From contig MJCC01000001.1 of the NCBI GenBank assembly GCA_001766655.1, positions 691,902-705,245 on the forward strand: a stretch of DNA of 13,344 nt, written 5' to 3'. Position 1 is the stretch's first letter, and each line of letters begins with the position of its first letter. Below are positions 1-6,939 of the stretch, one piece after another. The position numbers were made by a program, and so were the translations under genes. This stretch comes from Phytomonas francai. Its lineage: Eukaryota > Euglenozoa > Kinetoplastea > Trypanosomatida > Trypanosomatidae. Below the pieces are notes generated by a model, which was not told where the DNA came from, did not search any database, and saw only the letters and a list, made by a program, of their open reading frames with translations.

Positions 1-686
1 GCCGCCCCCGCAAAGCGCGGGAGGGCCGCGCAGAAAAACGCCGCGCGGCCGCCGAGCGCGGCGCGCTCGAGGAGCTTCCGGAAGACGACGAGGTGCCGCC
101 GCGAGGGCCGGCCGGGCGCGAGCGCCTCGAGCGCCGCGACCGCCGCCAAATCGGGCGCCTCGAGCGCGAGGAGGTGCGTCTGCGCGGCGCGCATCGCCTT
201 CGCGGCGATCAGCTCGTCCGCGGCCGCGTACTCGGCGAGCAGGCGCTCGCAGAGCTCGAAAAGCGGGCGCTGGTGGTGCCGCAGGAGGCCCTGCGAGAGG
301 TGCGGCAGGCAGCCGGAGAGGATCGCGAGAAGGTACGGCACCTGCCGCCGCTCCGCCGACCGCGAGAGCGCCGTGAAGGCGCCCATGTAAAGCGATAGCG
401 GGGTCAGCGGCTCGCCGAGGGCCGCGATCGCCGACGTCAGGCCGTCCTGCACCGCACGCAGCGTCGGGCGATCGAAATCGCGCCGCGTCTTCTTGTTCCG
501 CCTCCGCTGAATCTCGTCCACTTTGGCCTTCTTCGCCGCATGCTTGGTCTCCTCGAGCGCCTGCTTCTTCTTCGCCCACACCACGCGTTTCGCCTCCATG
601 ATCTGCTTGCGGCTCAGGTTGAGCCCTTTTGTCCGCCGCAGTTTCACGGGAGCCCGGTCCCTGCGACTCGTTTTTAATCCAACCAT
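1..686 (-). CDS. Basic helical-repeat protein, N-terminal part, possibly RRP12-like (runs off the window)
   Basis: The frame is open from an ATG at 686 down to base 1 without a stop, giving 228 codons of a gene whose 3' end lies outside the window. Residues 1-70 are strongly basic (KTSRRDRAP, KLRRTKG, RRRNKKTRR) and rich in Lys/Arg/Ala, resembling a nucleolar-type tail. Residues 75-228 are leucine/alanine-rich amphipathic helices in repeated pairs, as in HEAT or ARM solenoids. The order of a basic head, AVQDGLTSAIAAL, then VPYLLAILSGCLPHLSQGLL resembles the N-terminal region of the ribosome-export factor RRP12 by eye. This is a weak, remembered resemblance and not an alignment. A pyrimidine tract and AG lie about 55 bases upstream of the ATG. 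Coding is sure; function is tentative. Other HEAT-repeat ribosome-biogenesis or transport factors remain possible. Confidence 0.78.
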   Translation of the reverse strand, partial: MVGLKTSRRDRAPVKLRRTKGLNLSRKQIMEAKRVVWAKKKQALEETKHAAKKAKVDEIQRRRNKKTRRDFDRPTLRAVQDGLTSAIAALGEPLTPLSLYMGAFTALSRSAERRQVPYLLAILSGCLPHLSQGLLRHHQRPLFELCERLLAEYAAADELIAAKAMRAAQTHLLALEAPDLAAVAALEALAPGRPSRRHLVVFRKLLERAALGGRAAFFCAALPRFAGA

Positions 687-740
687 TTTTTCCCCTCTTA
701 GCTCCTACTTCACTATTAACGACCTACGATGAAACCAAAC

Positions 741-772
741 CTACACGCGCAAGAAGAAAGGGGGAAAAAAGG
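741..772 (-). promoter_or_regulatory. Candidate trans-splice acceptor for the gene starting at 686
   Basis: On the coding strand 22 uninterrupted pyrimidines (772 down to 751) are followed by GCGCGTGTAG, with the AG at 742-741. This would give a 5' UTR of about 54 bases. The pattern is seen directly; its use as a spliced-leader acceptor is inferred from the kinetoplastid-like layout. Confidence 0.55.
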
Positions 773-1015
773 CTCTAGGGTGGGCTACAAACGAGGAAGC
801 CGATTGAAAAGGGGCTCAGCTATCGTTCCCTCTCTTCTATCGGTGTGCATTAAAGAAAGAAAAAAAAGACGTGCGTCAATTCTTTTAGGTGCCCATTTGG
901 TTTCCTTCCTCGATACACTGGAGAATTCTCCCTTTTAACTGGCGTCCATCTTCCTAGAGAAAAGTTCCATACATACAGGGTGCAGCGATATCCATAACAA
1001 AGATGGAAGATAGAT

Positions 1016-1029
1016 AGAGAGAGAGAGAG
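1016..1029. repeat. (AG)7 microsatellite
   Basis: Seven perfect AG units are seen directly, immediately preceded by a GATAGATAG-like stretch. On the transcribed strand this is a CT run. It lies just past the 3' end of the upstream gene, where a pyrimidine tract could also influence polyadenylation. Confidence 0.85.
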
Positions 1030-1098
1030 CTTATCTTGAGTCTAACGCAAGAGGGAAGGTTGTCCTTTATGGAAAGAGGCCCCCTTACCCCCGAAATA

Positions 1099-2823
1099 TT
1101 AGATTTTCGCCGCACCGTGCTCGATGTTGATGGATGAATCGATTAAAACGATGTCCTCCGAACCGCAAATCAAGCGCTCGATTAAAAACTCCGCATACGG
1201 CGCGAGACCCTCGCCCTGGTACGAAACGAGCGGGGAAATCTCGACCGAGCGCTTCTCGCCGCGGAGCATCGCGAGGGCATTTTCGCGATCCCGCGGGGTT
1301 CGACTCCCCAACGCGGGGCGATCCGCCCTGGCGAGCAGCGCCGCCGCCCAACGCGTATGGAGCCTCAACAAAAGCCGCGCCGCCGTCGTGGGCGTATCGG
1401 CGGCGGCCGGCGAGCCCTCCGCGTTTTTGATTGGCGCGAACTCGTCCTCGCGGTCGACCTGCAGGATGCGGAAGCCGTCCTCCTCGCGATCCCCGTGAAC
1501 GCAGTCGCGGGAGTGGCGAAACATGTCGAAAATAAAGGCCTCGAGTTTGACGCCCATCACCGGGCCGTCCATCGTGGGGATGCGCTTGCGGGCGGCGTGG
1601 TAGAAAACCGACGAGGCCGCCCGGGCCGCGGCGTGGGCGAGGAAGGCCACCGAGCACGCATGGCAGGCGATGTTCGCGCAGCGAAAGCGTAAGTCGCCGG
1701 AAAGAGGATCCCGCTCGACGGCGCGCGCGGCGCCAAGCTCCGTGTACTCGATCACGCCCCACGCCTTCTCCACCTTCGCGAAGACCCCCACACGCTCCTC
1801 CGGATGCGTCTTTACGGTCGTCTTCACCACGACATGGGCGCTCGTATCGAGGGCGTAGCCGTAAAAAAGAGGATCCGCTATCTTCGCGAGCAGGTTATCG
1901 ACGCTGAATATTTGGACGTACCGCACCCCCACACGTCGGAGTCGGTCCAGAACGCTTTCCTCGGAGACCGCTCGATCATTCGCCCTCGGCGGAAGGTGCG
2001 CATGGCTCCCGCCATCGCCCCGACGTAGGGGAGGGCGCAAAAGACTCTGGTAGACGCCGCCATTGCCGCCCGGGGAGAGGCACATCTGATACGGCGATGC
2101 CATCAAAATCTTCCCGCTAGCCTCCTCATAGCACGGCAACATGCTTTGCGCGAAAAAAACCACCTGCTCCTCTTTTAGCCCGAACCAATTGTTCGCCAAA
2201 AAGAACCTTTGCGTCTCCTCGGAGTTTTCTTCGGAAACCATAATCAGGACCTGTATCAGGGGCCCCTCGGTAGCGCCGCTTTTTCCCTTTTCGATCTCCT
2301 CGCATTCATTGGTGGGGCTCGCACTGCTGGTGGCCACCATCGAGCTCAGCTCTTGCACGCGCCGGACCTTTTCACAGTGAAACTGAAAAAGAGACTTTCT
2401 CTCGCGAAGTAATTCGCAGCTAAAGAGCCCTTTCGGAGTTGAAATCCCAAGCCGAGTGCCGCTTCCGCCGGAAAGCAGAAGCACCGCGGTCTCCCCCCTC
2501 GCGATCGCCGCGAGCCCAAGGCTCTCTAAACGGCTAATCTCCCCTGGGTTCGTGGATCTCACCGCGTCGAGGGTGAAAATACTCTCGCGGGGGGGGGGCT
2601 CCACATCCTTTTGCGCCTTCCTTTCTGCCAAATTCCCGCCGTCATCATCCAGCGCTGCCAGGCTCTCTCGCAAAACGGTGTTTAAGTGGCGGAAGTCAAG
2701 GCCCGAATGCAAGATCTGGCGGCGGAGTATGGACCGCTCCTCCAGTGTAAGAGTATCATAGTGCTCAATGAGGTGCTCCTGTCCAGAACCGTTGAGAAGC
2801 TGCAATAATTCGGATCTCTCCAT
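1099..2823 (-). CDS. UAP1: UDP-N-acetylglucosamine pyrophosphorylase
   Basis: Makes UDP-GlcNAc and pyrophosphate from UTP and GlcNAc-1-phosphate, supplying the sugar donor for N-glycans, GPI anchors and other glycoconjugates. The 574-residue single exon has all the landmarks of the UDPGP family: the nucleotide-binding loop SGGSGTRLGISTPKG (118-132), the uridine-contacting SPGGNGGVYQS (250-260), the metal-site region IFSVDNLLAKIADP (305-318), EYTEL (359-363), NIACHAC (384-390), KLEAFIFDMF (426-435) and EDEFAPIKNAEG (459-470). An extra polar stretch at about 164-186 (Ser/Glu/Lys/Gly) breaks the N-terminal part of the catalytic domain. The last residues are AAKI, which resembles but does not match a canonical peroxisome/glycosome PTS1 signal. 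ATG 2823-2821 and stop TAA 1101-1099 are clear. GC content rises toward the 3' half. Identity is very secure; location in the cell is not shown. Confidence 0.97.
   Translation of the reverse strand: MERSELLQLLNGSGQEHLIEHYDTLTLEERSILRRQILHSGLDFRHLNTVLRESLAALDDDGGNLAERKAQKDVEPPPRESIFTLDAVRSTNPGEISRLESLGLAAIARGETAVLLLSGGSGTRLGISTPKGLFSCELLRERKSLFQFHCEKVRRVQELSSMVATSSASPTNECEEIEKGKSGATEGPLIQVLIMVSEENSEETQRFFLANNWFGLKEEQVVFFAQSMLPCYEEASGKILMASPYQMCLSPGGNGGVYQSLLRPPLRRGDGGSHAHLPPRANDRAVSEESVLDRLRRVGVRYVQIFSVDNLLAKIADPLFYGYALDTSAHVVVKTTVKTHPEERVGVFAKVEKAWGVIEYTELGAARAVERDPLSGDLRFRCANIACHACSVAFLAHAAARAASSVFYHAARKRIPTMDGPVMGVKLEAFIFDMFRHSRDCVHGDREEDGFRILQVDREDEFAPIKNAEGSPAAADTPTTAARLLLRLHTRWAAALLARADRPALGSRTPRDRENALAMLRGEKRSVEISPLVSYQGEGLAPYAEFLIERLICGSEDIVLIDSSINIEHGAAKI
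2589..2598. repeat. G10 homopolymer inside the UDP-GlcNAc pyrophosphorylase gene
   Basis: Ten consecutive G on the plus strand (C10 on the coding strand) encode the proline run in EPPPRE, residues 75-80. The run lies between conserved regions and the frame is intact on both sides, so no length error is apparent. It is a natural slippage site. Confidence 0.85.
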
Positions 2824-2884
2824 CTTTGTCCTACGTCGACGAATTTATTTTGCTTCTTACCTCTTTTTCCTTTTTTCACTTCCA

Positions 2885-2923
2885 CTATTCTCTCCCTTTG
2901 TGTGAGATATTCGCTAACTGCAT
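2885..2923 (-). other. Possible upstream ORF (12 codons) in the UDP-GlcNAc pyrophosphorylase leader
   Basis: ATG at 2923-2921 opens MQLANISHKGRE and closes with TAG at 2887-2885, about 60 bases before the main ATG. It would be in the mature mRNA only if splicing occurs at 2931 or farther upstream. Upstream ORFs usually lower translation of the main frame; this is an inference from position alone. Confidence 0.35.
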
Positions 2924-2930
2924 TAAGATT

Positions 2931-2959
2931 CTTTTTTTGGGGGGGAGGGAGGGGGAAAG
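2931..2959 (-). promoter_or_regulatory. Candidate trans-splice acceptor for the UDP-GlcNAc pyrophosphorylase gene
   Basis: On the coding strand 21 uninterrupted pyrimidines (2959-2939) are followed by seven A and a G, placing the AG at 2932-2931 and giving a 5' UTR of about 107 bases. An alternative lies farther out: a TTCTTCATTTTCCTC tract with AG at 3048-3047. Functional use is inferred. Confidence 0.45.
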
Positions 2960-3176
2960 CGTTGGAAAAGCAGCGCGGGGGCATTTCTAGACAGGAAATT
3001 TAGTAAATTCAGAATTCCAATTCCAATTGCGTGCGTGCGTGTGCGTCTATGTTTAGTGCCGAGGAAAATGAAGAAGTATCTCAATATAAGGGCTTCTAAC
3101 TCCAACCTCTCTTCACCCCTTTCCTCGTTCGCCCTACTAACCCCCCAGCACCCCAATCGTTTAGCCCTCGACGAGT

Positions 3177-5165
3177 TCACACCGTGGCGGGCGGGGCCAT
3201 CCACCGCGCGTAATCGTCGACTCGGGCGTCGGTGGTAAACCCGCTTTCATCCAGCAGACGCCCCTCAAACGGGCGAAAATCCCCCAGCCGACGCACGATC
3301 CTCTTCACCCCCTCCTCCTCCTCTTCTTCTTCGCCTTCGTTGCCGTCCGCGGGGGGCCGCCCGAGGCAGCGCTTGAGCTCCGCGCGCACGAAGTCGTCGA
3401 GCAGCGTGGCGGCCACGTTCACCTTCTGCCTGTTCACGCGCCGGAGGTCCTCCTCGTGGAACTCGAGCGCGATCCGATGCAGCGTCCCCGCGAGCTGATG
3501 GACGAGCCTCTCCAATTCGCGCCTTTTTTCCCCCTTTTCCCCCTCCCCGTCCGACGGGAGGACGACGTAGAGCAGACAGCCCACGTGCGCGTCCTGCGTG
3601 ATGAGGGCGATGAAGTGGGGGAGGGTGGGGAGGTGGGCCGGGAGGCCGTGGACGCCCTCCACCGCGCGCTCGAGGCCCGCCATCTCGGCCGCGTCGAAGC
3701 CGACGCGAAAGAGGTCCGCCGCGGCCGCGTCGTAGAGCCGAAGGGCCTCGAGGCCGCGGCGCTGGAGGCGGTCGCGGACCTCGGCGCGCACCGCGCGCGG
3801 GTTCAAATAACTCCAGTCCGAGAAGGAAACGTAGCCGTCGGGCGGCCCCCCCCCGCCCTCCCCGCGCAGGAGTCGCTGAAAGCCGACCAAATCCTCGCGG
3901 TGGTGGCGCTGCTGAAGCCGGCGGAGGTCGCCGGCGCGGCCGTCGAGCGCCGTCGAGAGGCCGTACCCGACGCCCGCGAGGTTCAGATGCCGGCGCCGCT
4001 CCGCGATGAGGCTCGCGAGGGAGAGGACGTCGCCGTCGCGATCCCAACGCGGGCCGCCGCGGGGCTTCGCCGAGGCCGCAGGAGGGCCCCCGCGGCCGCT
4101 CCCCGACTGCATCGCCGCCTCCTCCGCGTACGGCCGCGTTAAAAAGGCGTGCGCGTTGGGGAACTTCACGAAGGGGTTCTCGGAGACCATCAGATTGAGC
4201 TCGCCGAAGACCAAAATCGTCAGCAACGGCAGGTTCTCCTCGCAGCGCCAGAGGCATTCGATCGGGGGGTACCGCCGCGGCGCCCGGATCGCGAAATCCC
4301 CGCTCCCGCTCCCGCCCCCGCCGCCCTCGAGGCTCGCGCGGACCTCCTTGTCGGGCTTCGGCGGCGGGTTCGAAAAGAGCAGCTCCGCCGCGTTCGGCTC
4401 GCGGCAGCAGCGCAGAACGACGTGCCCCTCCACCGCGTTCTCGACGTAGTACCGCCGGACGAGGTAGACGAAGTAGAGGTAGTCCTCCTCGGAGGGCGTA
4501 CGCGGCGGCGAGGCCCCTCCCGGCGGCCTTTCTTCCTCGCGGCGGCCGAGGACGGTCCGCGCGACGGCGTCGAAGATGTAGTCGAAGCTGTCGGGGTAGC
4601 CGCGGCGCCGCTCGCCGAGGATCGCGCGGTAAAGCAGCGCCTTATCCCAGACCTCGGCGGCGTCGAAGGCGCGGTCGAGGACGACCCCCTTCGCGAGCTC
4701 GACGAGGTGGAAGCGGCGCGCGCGGTCGAGGTGGATCGCGGGGAACTGCGGCTGGCGCTCGAGGAGGTCGACGAGGCCCTGCGCCTTCGCCGCGGCCTCG
4801 AGCGCGCGCTGGGCCTCCCCGCGCTTCGCCGCCCCGACGAGCCGGCGGCGGGAGTGCGGGGGGCGTAAAACGCGCCCGCCCTCGCCCTCGCCCTCGCCCT
4901 CCCCGCCTTCGCCCGCCCGCCGCCGGGCGTCGTAATGGCGGAGTTTGGATTGGTAGCCGCGGTAGAGCCAGTCGAGGTAGTCGGGGGAGTAGCCCACCCG
5001 CATCGGGCCGGGGTTCGTGATCAGCCGCGTGAACTCCTCCGGATTCCGCGCCCGGCGCTCCTCCGCGAGGCTCTCGGAGAAGTCGTGAATCGGGTTAAAC
5101 TGCCCGCGCGAGGTGATCCCGCGGGAGAGCGGGAAACCGGCAAAGGCGGACACGCGACGAAACAT
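3177..5165 (-). CDS. Conserved-looking protein of unknown function, probably mitochondrial
   Basis: A 662-residue single exon with ATG 5165-5163 and stop TGA 3179-3177. I do not recognise the family. The first about 20 residues (MFRRVSAFAGFPLSRGITSR) carry Arg, Ser and hydrophobics with no acid, the usual form of a mitochondrial presequence. Structured-looking stretches with aromatic and charged residues are NPGPMRVGYSPDYLDWLYRG (51-70), the region 140-205, EEDYLYFVYLVRRYYVENAV (226-245), the region 299-346 (CLWRCEENLPLLTILVFGEL), FSDWSYLNPRAV (448-459), and a helical C-terminal third. They are separated by Gly/Glu/Pro/Arg low-complexity spacers at about 83-98, 208-225, 279-290, 352-372, 434-443 and an acidic run near 610-620. 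Codons are almost all G/C-ending, unlike several neighbours. A mitoribosomal, RNA-processing or other organelle protein fits the N-terminus but is only a guess. Confidence 0.85.
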   Translation of the reverse strand: MFRRVSAFAGFPLSRGITSRGQFNPIHDFSESLAEERRARNPEEFTRLITNPGPMRVGYSPDYLDWLYRGYQSKLRHYDARRRAGEGGEGEGEGEGGRVLRPPHSRRRLVGAAKRGEAQRALEAAAKAQGLVDLLERQPQFPAIHLDRARRFHLVELAKGVVLDRAFDAAEVWDKALLYRAILGERRRGYPDSFDYIFDAVARTVLGRREEERPPGGASPPRTPSEEDYLYFVYLVRRYYVENAVEGHVVLRCCREPNAAELLFSNPPPKPDKEVRASLEGGGGGSGSGDFAIRAPRRYPPIECLWRCEENLPLLTILVFGELNLMVSENPFVKFPNAHAFLTRPYAEEAAMQSGSGRGGPPAASAKPRGGPRWDRDGDVLSLASLIAERRRHLNLAGVGYGLSTALDGRAGDLRRLQQRHHREDLVGFQRLLRGEGGGGPPDGYVSFSDWSYLNPRAVRAEVRDRLQRRGLEALRLYDAAAADLFRVGFDAAEMAGLERAVEGVHGLPAHLPTLPHFIALITQDAHVGCLLYVVLPSDGEGEKGEKRRELERLVHQLAGTLHRIALEFHEEDLRRVNRQKVNVAATLLDDFVRAELKRCLGRPPADGNEGEEEEEEEGVKRIVRRLGDFRPFEGRLLDESGFTTDARVDDYARWMAPPATV
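4878..4901. repeat. Hexanucleotide repeat GCCCTC x4 inside the coding region
   Basis: Four perfect GCCCTC units on the plus strand encode alternating Gly-Glu residues (within about 85-97) of the 662-residue protein. The hexamer keeps the frame on expansion or contraction, so repeat length could vary between strains without breaking the gene. Confidence 0.85.
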
Positions 5166-5216
5166 CCTACGCCCCGCCGCTTCCCCCTTTCCGGACTAAA
5201 AGACACCTTCGGTGCG

Positions 5217-5236
5217 CTATAAAATGAAGGAAACCA
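5217..5236 (-). promoter_or_regulatory. Candidate trans-splice acceptor for the 662-residue protein gene
   Basis: The coding strand reads GGTTTCCTTCATTTTATAG, a T-rich pyrimidine tract ending in an AG at 5218-5217, about 51 bases before the ATG. A weaker second AG after GTGTCTTTT lies at 5197-5196. Use as an acceptor is inferred. Confidence 0.5.
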
Positions 5237-5237
5237 C

Positions 5238-5252
5238 AATAATAATAATAAT
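5238..5252. repeat. (AAT)5 microsatellite
   Basis: Five perfect AAT units are seen directly in the spacer; on the transcribed strand this is (ATT)5, immediately upstream of the candidate splice-acceptor tract at 5217-5236. Confidence 0.85.
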
Positions 5253-5787
5253 AGTGCGACGCGCTAGACTGCGAGGAAACTACAACGGAAGCGAATCGGT
5301 AGCGATATCTGTCTTCCTTTATGCTATGTCTTCAGCCCCCCTTTCCCGCTGAGTCTCTAAAGTTTAAATGGGGTGGTAAAGAAAGTGGTACTGGCGACAG
5401 AGAAAAGTGGTGGTAATTTTCCATACATACACACATCTACGAAAAAAAAAGAATACAATAAACGCCCCCGTCCTCCTCTCCGTCCCATTCTGCCTACCGT
5501 GCTGAAAGGCTCAGAGCACCAGGAAAATGTGCTTCTCTAAGATTAAAACCGATTTTTAGCAACAGAAAGTGGTGTACATGAATAACAGTTCTTTCTATAC
5601 ATAAATCACCAGAGGGTAAATATCCTTTGAAAGTATCCATCTCCTAATAAACGACCTCCCTCCCTCCCCCTCAACAACAACACTGGCAAGGCCAAGTGGA
5701 CAAAAAAAGAATGCACCAGAGGCCGCCCTCGTCTAAATGCTTCTCATTCCGCCTTGTCAGTTCTCCCCCCTCTCCCCTAATGCCGCA

Positions 5788-6672
5788 TTAGATAATAAAG
5801 GCAACATTGTGGTTGATCGTCCCATTGCCGATGTAGATGTTGCCGTGCGTTCCGGTCTCCGGAACGTGAAAAAAGACGGAGCCTGGGAATCGCGCATTGC
5901 GCCCAACAACGAGGTTGTAAAGCGGATCGTACTGCAATCGCCATAGATTCGCCGGGATGTCTTCGGCGATATTCGTAAAAAACGCATCTATGCTGATATT
6001 CTCAAACATCTCCTCCAAAGGCATCTTCCCAGGCTGCATGTTGGCGAGCCGCCGGTAGGGGTTCGGCGCGCAGATGTGGTAATAATTCCTCAACGCTAAG
6101 GCCCCTTCGGGGGTGCGCGGGAGCCCACGAAAGGCGACGTTGAGTTTAATCTCCGGGTGGAGGCCATTTTGGCGTTCGCTCAGGAAAAACGCGCCGCGGG
6201 GGGCGACCCGGCAGTGGTAGTCGTGCTCCTCGACAAAGAGCGCGATCCGGAGCGATTCCTTGTAGCTTCTCGAGACGCCCTCGTGGGGCGTGTTCACGCG
6301 GTACTCGTAGGCGGGGTCCCCCATAAACGTTCCGCGGATCTCGCGCAGGAGGCCGTACTTGAACACCTCCTGCTCCATCGGGGTGCTCCCGATGTGGGAA
6401 ACCCCGCTCAGCAGCGATGAGGTCGTCCCGATCAGCGTGAAGGTCAGGCCCTCGTCAATGCTGTAGAAGAGCTCGGGCTCGGCGACGAGGTCGTCGTCGA
6501 AGGCCTGTGCGAGGATGTAGTTCGCTTTATGGCCGAAGATCTTCCCCCAGACCCGCACATTGCGGCGCTTCGTTTGGGTTGTCAGCAGCGGTAGCGAGGT
6601 CGTCAGCGCGACCCGCTCGTTAAGCGAGAATAAATAGCCCGTCGGGTGCGTATATGAGAAGACCTCTTGCAT
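5788..6672 (-). CDS. RSPH9: Radial spoke head protein 9 (RSP9/RSPH9)
   Basis: A structural component of the radial spoke head, which links the outer doublets to the central pair in 9+2 axonemes and controls the flagellar beat. The 294-residue single exon is close to the family's usual length of about 275. Hallmarks are LNERVALTTSLPLL (17-30), the VRVWGKIFGHKANYILAQAF block (39-58), IRGTFMGDPAYEYRV (112-126), VAPRGAFF (156-163), FRGLPRTPEGALALRNYYH (181-199), the acidic/aromatic EDIPANLWRLQYDP (237-250) and a C-terminal FFHVPETGTHGNIYIGNGTINHNVAFII (267-294) that parallels the aromatic, glycine-rich end of animal RSPH9. An insertion near 71-105 is longer than I recall for the human protein. 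Start ATG 6672-6670 and stop TAA 5790-5788 are clear. Its presence indicates a motile flagellum. Confidence 0.95.
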   Translation of the reverse strand: MQEVFSYTHPTGYLFSLNERVALTTSLPLLTTQTKRRNVRVWGKIFGHKANYILAQAFDDDLVAEPELFYSIDEGLTFTLIGTTSSLLSGVSHIGSTPMEQEVFKYGLLREIRGTFMGDPAYEYRVNTPHEGVSRSYKESLRIALFVEEHDYHCRVAPRGAFFLSERQNGLHPEIKLNVAFRGLPRTPEGALALRNYYHICAPNPYRRLANMQPGKMPLEEMFENISIDAFFTNIAEDIPANLWRLQYDPLYNLVVGRNARFPGSVFFHVPETGTHGNIYIGNGTINHNVAFII

Positions 6673-6759
6673 CGAGAAATCGTGATAGATAGAGAATACT
6701 TGTAATACGTATATATCACTCTAATAGAGGTGCGTCCTAGGGGTAGTAGATGGATGGGT

Positions 6760-6787
6760 TATATATATATATATATATATATATATA
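6760..6787. repeat. (TA)14 microsatellite in the RSPH9 leader
   Basis: Fourteen perfect TA units are seen directly. If the RSPH9 mRNA is spliced at 6901, the repeat lies in its 5' UTR, 88 bases before the ATG. It abuts a CA/TG run that forms the palindrome ACACACGTGTGT at 6788-6799. Confidence 0.9.
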
Positions 6788-6799
6788 ACACACGTGTGT

Positions 6800-6817
6800 G
6801 TGAGAAGGAGTTCTCAC
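6800..6817 (-). repeat. Perfect 7-bp hairpin in the RSPH9 leader
   Basis: GTGAGAA (6800-6806) and TTCTCAC (6811-6817) are exact inverted repeats around a 4-base loop. The hairpin would form in RNA of either strand. It sits between the (TA)14/CA palindrome and the candidate splice site. The pairing is seen; any effect on translation is not known. Confidence 0.6.
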
Positions 6818-6900
6818 GCGGATGAGGTGGTGCGGTGAAACCAAAATCCGGTGCCACCCAAGGGTCGCAAAGCGATACTATTCAATATACCTTCAAAGGG

Positions 6901-6939
6901 CTAGAAGAAAATAATCCATTAGAGAAGAAGAAAAAAGGG
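6901..6939 (-). promoter_or_regulatory. Candidate trans-splice acceptor for RSPH9
   Basis: The coding strand has 19 uninterrupted pyrimidines (6939-6921), a short gap, then TTTTCTTCTAG with AG at 6902-6901. This predicts a 228-base 5' UTR with no ATG before the RSPH9 start. A nearer but poorer AG (CTACCCCTAG, 6738-6737) is an alternative. Confidence 0.5.

Larger units (their letters stand above)
687..1098. other. Intergenic spacer
   Basis: It holds the candidate splice acceptor at 741-772, an (AG)7 microsatellite at 1016-1029 and the 3' UTR of the UDP-GlcNAc pyrophosphorylase gene. Short open frames on the plus strand here are low-complexity and lack any recognisable domain. I see no RNA gene. 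Confidence 0.6.
2824..3176. other. Intergenic spacer between the 662-residue protein gene and the UDP-GlcNAc pyrophosphorylase gene
   Basis: It contains a purine/pyrimidine-skewed block with G-runs at 2939-2959, a (GTGC)-rich stretch near 3029-3044, and two candidate splice acceptors (2931 and 3047). A possible upstream ORF lies at 2885-2923. No RNA gene is seen. Confidence 0.55.
5166..5787. other. Intergenic spacer between RSPH9 and the 662-residue protein gene
   Basis: It carries the 3' UTR of RSPH9, the (AAT)5 repeat and the splice-acceptor candidate. A 13-base word, TTCCATACATACA (5419-5431), recurs at 965-977 in another spacer. No RNA gene or open frame with recognisable content is seen. 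Confidence 0.55.

Noticed and set aside
523..938. Two 69-codon plus-strand frames near the left gene and its spacer
   Set aside because: Low-complexity content, overlap with the real minus-strand gene or with a simple-repeat spacer, and no splice-acceptor pattern on the plus strand.
1297..1311. GGGGTTCGACTCCCC, a perfect tRNA T-arm lookalike (a similar word occurs near 8548)
   Set aside because: No matching acceptor stem or D-arm is found at the right distance, and both lie inside conserved protein-coding regions.
1085..1762. A 225-codon minus-strand frame overlapping UDP-GlcNAc pyrophosphorylase
   Set aside because: It is an Arg/Gly-rich shadow in another frame; the overlapping frame has the complete UDPGP motif series to its stop.
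3265..4868. Long open frames of 228-330 codons on both strands overlapping the 662-residue gene
   Set aside because: They are Arg/Pro/Ala/Gly-rich translations of other frames of a very GC-rich gene, where stops are rare. None has a recognisable domain, and the 662-residue frame has ordered, aromatic-rich blocks.
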